Of a DNA stretch of 7,527 nt, positions 1 to 5,523 are shown in pieces; within the stretch, counting starts at the first letter, position 1; every line of letters begins with the position of its first letter. The position numbers and the translations under genes are program-made. Source of the DNA: Oscillospiraceae bacterium (GTDB lineage: Bacteria > Bacillota_A > Clostridia > Saccharofermentanales > Saccharofermentanaceae); the NCBI GenBank assembly GCA_902791885.1, contig CADAXO010000134.1:1-7527 (forward strand). Reading direction: 5' to 3'. The notes beneath the pieces were generated by a model, which was not told where the DNA came from, ran no database searches, and was given only the letters and a program-made list of their open reading frames with translations.

Positions 1-1452
1 AGATTCGGAACTCCTGCCGATTTCAAGTTCATGGTAGATATGCTCCACCAGGCCGGTATCGCAGTTCTTCTTGACTGGGTTCCCGCACACTTCCCGAAGA
101 ATCTCGAAGGACTCGTAAGATTCGACGGAACACCTTGCTATGAATATGCAGATCCGAGAATCGGTGAGCACAGAGAGTGGGGAACATACGTCTTCGATTA
201 TTCGAAGAATGAAGTTATCTCGTTCCTTATCTCGAATGCAGTATTCTGGATCGATGAATTCCATATCGACGGATTGAGAGTTGATGCCGTAAGTTCAATG
301 CTTTACAGAGACTACGGCCGTCAGAATTATATTCCGAACAAGTTCGGAGGCAATGAGAATCTTGAAGCGGTTGAATTCTTCAAGAAACTCAATTCGACCG
401 TCAGAAAGAATTATCCCGGTGTCATGATGATCGCCGAGGAATCCACTGCATGGCCTAAGGTATCACATCCCGTTGAGGACGGCGGACTCGGCTTCACTCA
501 TAAGTGGAACATGGGATGGATGCATGATACTTTGGATTACTTCTCCACTGATTCTTATGCAAGAGGCTGGCATCACGATGAGTTCTGCTTCTCTATGATG
601 TATGCGTTTGCCGAGAACTATATACTCAGCTTGTCTCACGATGAAGTTGTTCACGGTAAGTATTCACTCATCAATAAGATGCCGGGGGATGTATGGAGAA
701 AGTTTGCTTCCCTGCGTACTCTGTTCATGTATCAGATGAGCCATCCGGGTGCGAAGTTAAACTTCATGGGTGCCGAGTTCGGTCAGTTCATCGAGTGGAG
801 ATTCTATGAGCAGCTCGAGTGGTTTATGCTCGACTATGAGTCACACAGACTTCTTCAGGATTACTGCTCCAAGCTTAACCAGTTCTATATCGAGCACGGT
901 CAGCTCTGGAGGGACGATCACTCATGGGCAGGCTTTGAGTGGATTGCTGCTGACGATACGGTTAATAATGTATTTGTATATACAAGAAAGAGCCCCAAGA
1001 AAGAAGAGAACGATATATATGTTGCATTGAACATGGTTCCTCAGCCTCTTGAGGAGTATAAGATCCCCGTATATGAACTCGGAACATATAAGATCGTTCT
1101 TAACACGGACGATATGGCTTTCGGCGGAAGCGGATATCCTACAGGTGTTTCACTTGAGGGTACTTTCGAGGCTATAGACGAAGAGTTCCAGGGTAAGCCG
1201 TATCATGTTAAGTTCAATCTTCCGCCTCTTGCAGGTGTTTACTTCATGAAGGTCAAGGACCCTGAGCCTAAGAAGGAAGAGAAGAAGCCTGCGGCAAAGA
1301 AGACAGCTGCCAAGAAGCCCGCAGCCAAGAAGGCTTCAGCAGCTAAGCCTGCAGCGAAAAAGCCTGCGGCGAAGAAGACAGAAACAAAGAAACCCGTAAA
1401 TAAATCAGATAAAGCGAACAAAACTAGTTTGGAGGTAGGTAAAAATGGCTAA
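1..1452 (+). CDS. glgB: 1,4-alpha-glucan branching enzyme, 5'-truncated
   Basis: Cleaves an alpha-1,4 chain and re-attaches it as an alpha-1,6 branch on cytoplasmic glycogen. The frame is open from base 1, so the true start lies upstream; the ATG at 31 is internal. The fragment starts just before conserved GH13 region I (LLDWVPAHF, bases 70-96), so the CBM48-type N-terminal module and first part of the barrel are missing. Region II GLRVDAV holds the nucleophile Asp (283-285). Region III IAEES holds the acid/base Glu (436-438). Region [12 protein letters not shown] has the His-Asp pair (637-642). GlgB hallmarks KWNMGWMHD and MGAEFGQ are also present. A beta-rich C-terminal domain ends near base 1260, followed by a 63-residue Lys/Ala-rich tail not part of the catalytic fold. 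The last 8 bases overlap glgC and the last codons contain its ribosome binding site, so the two are probably translationally coupled. Identity is secure; the tail's role is unknown. Confidence 0.97.
   Translation, partial: RFGTPADFKFMVDMLHQAGIAVLLDWVPAHFPKNLEGLVRFDGTPCYEYADPRIGEHREWGTYVFDYSKNEVISFLISNAVFWIDEFHIDGLRVDAVSSMLYRDYGRQNYIPNKFGGNENLEAVEFFKKLNSTVRKNYPGVMMIAEESTAWPKVSHPVEDGGLGFTHKWNMGWMHDTLDYFSTDSYARGWHHDEFCFSMMYAFAENYILSLSHDEVVHGKYSLINKMPGDVWRKFASLRTLFMYQMSHPGAKLNFMGAEFGQFIEWRFYEQLEWFMLDYESHRLLQDYCSKLNQFYIEHGQLWRDDHSWAGFEWIAADDTVNNVFVYTRKSPKKEENDIYVALNMVPQPLEEYKIPVYELGTYKIVLNTDDMAFGGSGYPTGVSLEGTFEAIDEEFQGKPYHVKFNLPPLAGVYFMKVKDPEPKKEEKKPAAKKTAAKKPAAKKASAAKPAAKKPAAKKTETKKPVNKSDKANKTSLEVGKNG
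1285..1380 (+). repeat. Imperfect direct repeats encoding KPAAKKT
   Basis: Bases 1285-1305 and 1360-1380 match at 20 of 21 positions and both encode KPAAKKT. Related but more diverged copies lie between them ([12 protein letters not shown] and KPAAK). The mixture of near-identical and synonymously diverged copies suggests the tail grew by repeat duplication and was then kept at the protein level. Confidence 0.7.
1431..1435 (+). promoter_or_regulatory. Ribosome binding site of glgC, inside glgB
   Basis: GGAGG lies 9 bases before the ATG at 1445. It sits within the last codons of glgB and fixes the glgC start. Because it is read as Leu-Glu-Val of the GlgB tail, the end of that tail is constrained by the signal. 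Confidence 0.85.
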
Positions 1453-2701
1453 AACTGATGTAGTTGCAATGATACTTGCAGGAGGCCAGGGAGCAAGACT
1501 CGGTGTTCTTACGAAGACAGTCGCTAAGCCTGCGGTTCCGTTCGGAAGCCGTTACAGAATCATCGATTTCCCTTTGTCTAACTGTGTTAACTCCGGTATT
1601 GAGCGCGTAGGCGTTCTGTCGCAGTATCAGCCGCTCGCATTGAATACTTATGTAGGTAACGGACATCCTTGGGATCTCGACCGTAACAATGCAGGTGCTT
1701 ACATACTTCCTCCTTACCAGAGATCAGGTAAGTCTGACTGGTATAAGGGTACAGCTAATGCTATCTACCAGAACAAGGATTTTCTTGATGACTTCGACCC
1801 CGAGTACGTAGTTATCCTCTCGGGTGACCATATCTATAAGATGGACTACGCAGCTATGCTTAAGAGCCACATCGAAAGAGGCGCAGACGCTACTGTTGCC
1901 GTATACGAAGTACCGTGGGAGGAAGCTCCCAGATTCGGTATCCTCAACACTGAGGGTGAGGATCAGATCGTAGAGTTCGAGGAGAAGCCTGCGAACCCCA
2001 AGAGCAATCTCGCATCAATGGGTGTTTACTGCTTCACATGGAAGGTTCTCCGCGAAGCATTGATCAACGATGAGGCTGATCCAGAGTCCAATAACGACTT
2101 CGGTAAGAACATCATCCCGATGCTCCTTAACGGCGGCAAGAAGCTCTTCGCTTACAGATTCTCAGGTTACTGGAAGGATGTAGGAACGATCTCCTCACTT
2201 TGGGAGACTAATATGGATATCCTTGATAAGCCTGAGGATATCAACCTCGTAGACCGTTCCTGGAGGATCTATTCCAGAAACCCGGTTAAGCCTTCACAGT
2301 TTATTGGTGAGAACGGCAAGGTTACCAACTCCGCTCTTACGGACGGATGCCGTATCTTCGGTGAAGTTAACCACTCGGTTCTTTCCGAGTCTGTTATCGT
2401 TGAGAAGGGTGCGGTAGTTAAGGACTGTGTACTTCTTCCCGGCGTAGTAGTTAAGGAAGGCGCGAGGATCGAGAGATGTATCGTAGACTTCGGAACTGTT
2501 ATCGGTAAGGACGTTAAGGCCGGACCTAAGATCGAGGGTGAAGGACCTTACACAAATCATAAGATCTGTTCTGAAGGTATCTGTGTCTTCGAGCGCGGTT
2601 TGAAGATCAAGGACGGTGCTGAGATACCGGGTAATTCCATGATCGATTCCGACATCGATGCGGGCGACCAGAGCGTCATCGAAGAGAAGTTCAGAGTATA
2701 A
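1445..2701 (+). CDS. glgC: Glucose-1-phosphate adenylyltransferase (ADP-glucose pyrophosphorylase), catalytic subunit
   Basis: Makes ADP-glucose and pyrophosphate from ATP and glucose-1-phosphate, the committed step of bacterial glycogen synthesis. The 418-residue product is of normal length. The nucleotidyltransferase domain shows the GGQGARL loop (residues 13-19) followed by [13 protein letters not shown] and YRIIDF, the [10 protein letters not shown] metal/catalytic motif with Asp128, and FEEKP with the glucose-1-phosphate-binding Lys at about 181. From about residue 290 a left-handed beta-helix domain follows (repeats such as [12 protein letters not shown] and [10 protein letters not shown]). 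The ATG at 1445 has a good GGAGG site at 9-base spacing and overlaps glgB by 8 bases. glgD follows after 25 bases, consistent with a GlgC/GlgD hetero-oligomer as described in Firmicutes such as Geobacillus. Family enzymes are often allosteric; effector specificity cannot be read here. Confidence 0.98.
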   Translation: MAKTDVVAMILAGGQGARLGVLTKTVAKPAVPFGSRYRIIDFPLSNCVNSGIERVGVLSQYQPLALNTYVGNGHPWDLDRNNAGAYILPPYQRSGKSDWYKGTANAIYQNKDFLDDFDPEYVVILSGDHIYKMDYAAMLKSHIERGADATVAVYEVPWEEAPRFGILNTEGEDQIVEFEEKPANPKSNLASMGVYCFTWKVLREALINDEADPESNNDFGKNIIPMLLNGGKKLFAYRFSGYWKDVGTISSLWETNMDILDKPEDINLVDRSWRIYSRNPVKPSQFIGENGKVTNSALTDGCRIFGEVNHSVLSESVIVEKGAVVKDCVLLPGVVVKEGARIERCIVDFGTVIGKDVKAGPKIEGEGPYTNHKICSEGICVFERGLKIKDGAEIPGNSMIDSDIDAGDQSVIEEKFRV

Positions 2702-2711
2702 GAAAGGTCAG

Positions 2712-2718
2712 AAGGAGG
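2712..2718 (+). promoter_or_regulatory. Ribosome binding site of glgD
   Basis: AAGGAGG lies 8 bases before the ATG at 2727, in the 25-base glgC-glgD gap. It is the strongest Shine-Dalgarno site in the window and supports the chosen start. Confidence 0.9.
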
Positions 2719-2726
2719 AAATATAA

Positions 2727-3836
2727 ATGTTTAATGATGTTATGGGCCTCATACTGGCCGACAATAAAAAGATTGCTTTAGGAGAGCTTTCAGAGCCCAG
2801 AGCTTTGTCAGCTGTTCCTTTCGGAGGAAGATACAGAATTATTGACTTCATGCTCTCAGACATGGTCAACTCAGGTATCAAGAATGTAGGTATCCTTACC
2901 TATAACAAGTACAAGTCATTGATGGACCATTTGGGAACAGGTTCTCCTTGGTCTTTGGACAGAAAGAATGACGGTCTTCACATCCTGCCGCCTTACGTTA
3001 ACTCCGAAGCATCAAATATCACAGGTGATGAGGAACTCGCAGGTGTACTCGACTTCTTAAGACACAGCAGATCCACATATGCAGTCGTAGCTAATTCCAA
3101 TATCATCCTGAACTGCACATTCGATGATATGATCAAGGCTCACGAGACAAGCGGTGCTGATCTTACGGTTATGTATAACAGAGATGCTCTTAAGTACGGT
3201 CATCCCTGCTATATCCTCGATACAGACGAGAAGGGCTTCGTAAAGGACATGCTCTATAATCCCCAGAAGGCCACATCGAATAAGACATCACTCGGAATCA
3301 TCTGCTTGAGAAGAGACATGTTGATCGATATCATCTCCAGACAGATGAGCCATGGTGCTACACACTTCGGTCTGCATTCGATGGTCAAGATGTTCGATGA
3401 GATCAAGGTTTACGCTTATGAGTACTCCGGAACAGCTCTTCGTATCAACAACGTACAGACATACTTCAATGCTTCAATGTCACTCATCAAGGACGAGATC
3501 AGAAACGATCTGTTCTGGAGCGGCAAGCCTATCTACACGAAGGTTAAGGATGAAGCTCCTACACTTTATTTTGACAATGCCGAGGTTAAGTCTTCAATCG
3601 TATCCGACGGTTGCCGTATCTACGGTAACATCGATCATTCGATCATCTTCAGAAGTGCTACAATCTCAAAGAACACAACGGTTAAGAACTGCGTAGTAAT
3701 GCAGGACGTTCACATCTCAGAGAACTGCCACCTTGAGAATGTAATCCTTGATAAGAATTCATTCGTAAGACCGGGCGTAAGACTCATCGGACATCCGGAT
3801 TACCCCGTAGTTATAGGAAAGGGCGCAGGTATCTGA
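2727..3836 (+). CDS. glgD: GlgD, non-catalytic partner subunit of ADP-glucose pyrophosphorylase
   Basis: A 369-residue paralogue of GlgC. The fold is kept: VPFGGRYRIIDF (residues 30-41), the SPWSLDRKNDG and ILPPY stretches, and a C-terminal beta-helix with SDGCRIYGNIDHSII, matching GlgC's [15 protein letters not shown]. The catalytic machinery is gone. The GGxGxRL nucleotide loop is replaced by ADNKKIAL (residues 11-18). The GlgC SGD motif aligns with NSN (123-125), so the catalytic Asp becomes Asn125. The EEKP glucose-1-phosphate motif becomes LYNP, with Asn178 in place of Lys. This is the known GlgD pattern: little activity alone, stimulating or modulating GlgC in a hetero-oligomer (established in Geobacillus stearothermophilus). 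It sits between glgC and glgA and has no Lys-rich tail. The regulatory role here is inferred from the family. Confidence 0.96.
   Translation: MFNDVMGLILADNKKIALGELSEPRALSAVPFGGRYRIIDFMLSDMVNSGIKNVGILTYNKYKSLMDHLGTGSPWSLDRKNDGLHILPPYVNSEASNITGDEELAGVLDFLRHSRSTYAVVANSNIILNCTFDDMIKAHETSGADLTVMYNRDALKYGHPCYILDTDEKGFVKDMLYNPQKATSNKTSLGIICLRRDMLIDIISRQMSHGATHFGLHSMVKMFDEIKVYAYEYSGTALRINNVQTYFNASMSLIKDEIRNDLFWSGKPIYTKVKDEAPTLYFDNAEVKSSIVSDGCRIYGNIDHSIIFRSATISKNTTVKNCVVMQDVHISENCHLENVILDKNSFVRPGVRLIGHPDYPVVIGKGAGI
3815..3829 (+). promoter_or_regulatory. Weak ribosome binding region of glgA within the glgD end
   Basis: AGGAAAGGG (3815-3823) and a closer AGG (3827-3829, 8 bases from the ATG) are the only purine-rich candidates. 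The glgD stop and glgA start are arranged TGA-T-ATG, so initiation probably relies on ribosomes finishing glgD. This is inferred from spacing only. Confidence 0.5.
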
Positions 3837-3837
3837 T

Positions 3838-5520
3838 ATGGAGAAGATTAAAGTTTTATTTGCATCATCTGAGGTAAGTCCGTTCGTCAAAGTCGGCGGT
3901 CTTGCTGACGTTGTCGGAGCACTTCCCGTAGAGCTTAACAAGGACAACGTTGACGCAAGAGTTATCCTTCCTCTTTATAAGAAGATTAAGATCAAGTATC
4001 AGGACGAGATGCAGTTCCTCGGATGGAAGCTAGTAAGAATGGGTTGGAGATCTCTTTATGCAGGTCTGTTCCAGCTTGAGAAGAACGGCACGATCTTCTA
4101 CTTCGTAGATAATGAGTACTACTTCAACTTTGATCAGATCTATGTAGAGTATGTATTCGATATCGAGCGTTACTGCTTCTACCAGAGAGCAGTTCTCGAC
4201 TTCATGGGTGACTTCATGAACTTCGAGCCTAATGTTCTCCACTGCAATGACTGGCAGACAGGTATGATGCCTCTGCTCCTCGACGCGCACTTCAAGAAGC
4301 ACGGTTATCACACCAATGTTCAGACTGTATTTACTATCCACAATCTGAAGTATCAGGGTGTTCATGCTACAGATGTCGTAAGAGAGATGCTCGATCTGCC
4401 CGATGAGTATTTAAGAGACGAGTTCTGTATTAAGGACCGTGCCATCAACTTCATGAAGGCAGGTATCGTTTTCTCCAACTCCGTAACTACTGTATCTCCT
4501 ACATATGCTTATGAGATAATGACCGATTACTACGGCGAAGGACTTAACTATACACTGCAGAAGTATGCTTACAAGGTATCCGGTATCCTTAACGGTATCA
4601 ACGATCTTGAGTACAACCCGAAGAAGGATGACAAGATCCCCGTTAAGTACGAGTACAACCCGAAGAAGGATGACAAGATCCCCGTTAAGTACGATATCAA
4701 GACATACAAGAAGGGTAAGGCTGCTTGTAAGGAGTCTCTCCAGAAGCAGCTCGGCCTCGAGGTTAATCCCGGTGCACCTTTGTGTGCTATGATCTCCAGA
4801 CTCGTTGATCAGAAGGGTCTCGACCTTCTCCTGTATGTACTCGATGAGATGCTCTATGACGGTATGCAGATCGTTATCTTAGGTACAGGTGACAACTACT
4901 ACGAGAGGGCTCTCGTTGATACAGCAAACAGAAATCCCGGAAAGATGTGCGCATGCATCGACTTCGATTCAGGTCTTGCTCATACGATCTATGCAGGTGC
5001 CGATATCTTCCTTATGCCTTCGCTTTTCGAGCCCTGCGGCCTCTCGCAGCTCGTATCCATGGCATACGGTACTGTTCCTGTTGTTCGTGAGACAGGCGGA
5101 CTTAAGGATACTGTTATTCCTTATAACGAGTTTACAGGTGAGGGCAACGGATTCTCATTCGCTAACATCAATGCACACGAGTTCCTTTTCGTAACTAAGT
5201 ATGCATGTGACCTTTACAGAAATCACAAGGATGTTTGGGATAAGCTTATCAAGGCCGGCATGAGCGGAGACTATTCCTGGAAGAAGAGTGCCAAGGAGTA
5301 TGCGGGTCTGTACTCGCTTATCACAGGTATGCCTTTAGAGGAAGAAGCTCCCAAGGCTGAGTCTAAGGCAGAGGCAAAGAAGACTGAGACTAAGAAGGCA
5401 GAAACGAAGAAGGCTGAGCCCAAGAAGGCAACAGCCAAGACAACTGCCGCTAAGAAGTCTTCTGCAAAGAAGCCCGCTGCAAAGAAGGCTGCATCTGACA
5501 AGAAAGAAGAGACAAAGTAA
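3838..5520 (+). CDS. glgA: Glycogen synthase (ADP-glucose type, GT5)
   Basis: Transfers glucose from ADP-glucose to the non-reducing ends of alpha-1,4-glucan in the cytoplasm. The 560-residue product is longer than the usual 475-490 because of an extra 14-residue repeat and a basic tail. The N-terminal Rossmann domain opens with SSEVSPFVKVGGLADVVGALP features, including substrate-binding Lys18 and GGL (20-22). It continues with HCNDWQTG (135-142) and TIHNLKYQG. The catalytic Asn is in GILNG (Asn252). The C-terminal domain has SRLVDQKGLDL (Lys326) and FEPCGLSQL with catalytic Glu398, then RETGGLKDTV, all as in GT5 enzymes. Residues 258-271 are exactly repeated as 272-285. Residues 502-560 are Lys/Ala/Glu-rich. 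The start, one base after the glgD stop, gives the standard MEKIKVLFASSE beginning. All catalytic residues are present, so activity is likely, though the duplication could affect it. Confidence 0.98.
   Translation: MEKIKVLFASSEVSPFVKVGGLADVVGALPVELNKDNVDARVILPLYKKIKIKYQDEMQFLGWKLVRMGWRSLYAGLFQLEKNGTIFYFVDNEYYFNFDQIYVEYVFDIERYCFYQRAVLDFMGDFMNFEPNVLHCNDWQTGMMPLLLDAHFKKHGYHTNVQTVFTIHNLKYQGVHATDVVREMLDLPDEYLRDEFCIKDRAINFMKAGIVFSNSVTTVSPTYAYEIMTDYYGEGLNYTLQKYAYKVSGILNGINDLEYNPKKDDKIPVKYEYNPKKDDKIPVKYDIKTYKKGKAACKESLQKQLGLEVNPGAPLCAMISRLVDQKGLDLLLYVLDEMLYDGMQIVILGTGDNYYERALVDTANRNPGKMCACIDFDSGLAHTIYAGADIFLMPSLFEPCGLSQLVSMAYGTVPVVRETGGLKDTVIPYNEFTGEGNGFSFANINAHEFLFVTKYACDLYRNHKDVWDKLIKAGMSGDYSWKKSAKEYAGLYSLITGMPLEEEAPKAESKAEAKKTETKKAETKKAEPKKATAKTTAAKKSSAKKPAAKKAASDKKEETK
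4609..4692 (+). repeat. Perfect 42-bp tandem duplication inside glgA
   Basis: Bases 4609-4650 and 4651-4692 are identical at all 42 positions; the match runs 2 bases further (GA at 4693-4694). Each unit encodes EYNPKKDDKIPVKY, so the reading frame is kept and GlgA residues 258-271 are doubled. Known GT5 synthases have one copy of the equivalent segment (NGIDxxxYNPxTDxxIxxxY form). The absence of even synonymous changes points to a very recent event or an assembly artefact. Confidence 0.95.
5341..5517 (+). other. Lys/Ala/Glu-rich C-terminal tail of GlgA
   Basis: Residues 502-560 contain 20 Lys in 59 positions, with 10 acidic residues (net about +10) and no aromatic residue. The first half alternates Glu/Thr with Lys pairs (TETKKAETKKAEPKKA). 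The second half is of the AAKKS/PAAKKA type seen in the GlgB tail, and the KKTETKK segment occurs in both proteins. It follows the normal C-terminal helix of the synthase (YAGLYSLITG) and should be disordered. Its function is unknown. Confidence 0.9.
5503..5511 (+). promoter_or_regulatory. Candidate ribosome binding site of the GH13 gene, inside glgA
   Basis: AAAGAAGAG, 12 bases before the ATG at 5524, is the nearest purine-rich stretch. It is weaker and further away than the glgC and glgD sites. It is also hard to separate from the AAG/GAA-rich coding of the GlgA tail, so it may not be a dedicated signal. Confidence 0.4.
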
Positions 5521-5523
5521 TAC

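Larger units (their letters stand above)
1261..1449 (+). other. Lys/Ala-rich, histone-H1-like C-terminal tail of GlgB
   Basis: Codes for 63 residues, of which 21 are Lys and 14 Ala, with only 6 acidic residues (net charge about +15) and no aromatic residue. It is built from [10 protein letters not shown]-type pentads, then a less regular Asn/Ser/Thr/Lys stretch. It follows directly after the usual C-terminal beta domain (GVYFMKVKD) and should be disordered. A similar tail ends GlgA. What is seen is composition and position; any binding role (glycogen, nucleic acid, protein partner) is inference. Confidence 0.9.

Noticed and set aside
31..33. ATG as the start of glgB
   Set aside because: The frame is open upstream to base 1 with sensible GlgB sequence ([10 protein letters not shown]), and a start here would remove the domains before region I. 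It is an internal Met.
1239..1421. Minus-strand ORF rich in Phe, Ala and Leu that looks like a small membrane protein
   Set aside because: It is the reverse complement of the GlgB Lys/Ala tail: AAG codons read as CTT and GCN as NGC in reverse, giving false hydrophobicity. It has no support of its own.
2702..2726. Possible promoter, riboswitch or terminator between glgC and glgD
   Set aside because: Only 25 bases, mostly the ribosome binding site; no inverted repeat or T-tract seen.
4030..4365. Minus-strand ORF of 111 residues
   Set aside because: Antisense to the conserved N-terminal domain of glgA, including the HCNDWQTG motif; a shadow of codon bias.
4609..4692. Possible CRISPR-like or mobile-element repeat
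   Set aside because: Only two copies, directly adjacent with no spacer, inside a coding frame and a multiple of three long; a simple tandem duplication explains it.
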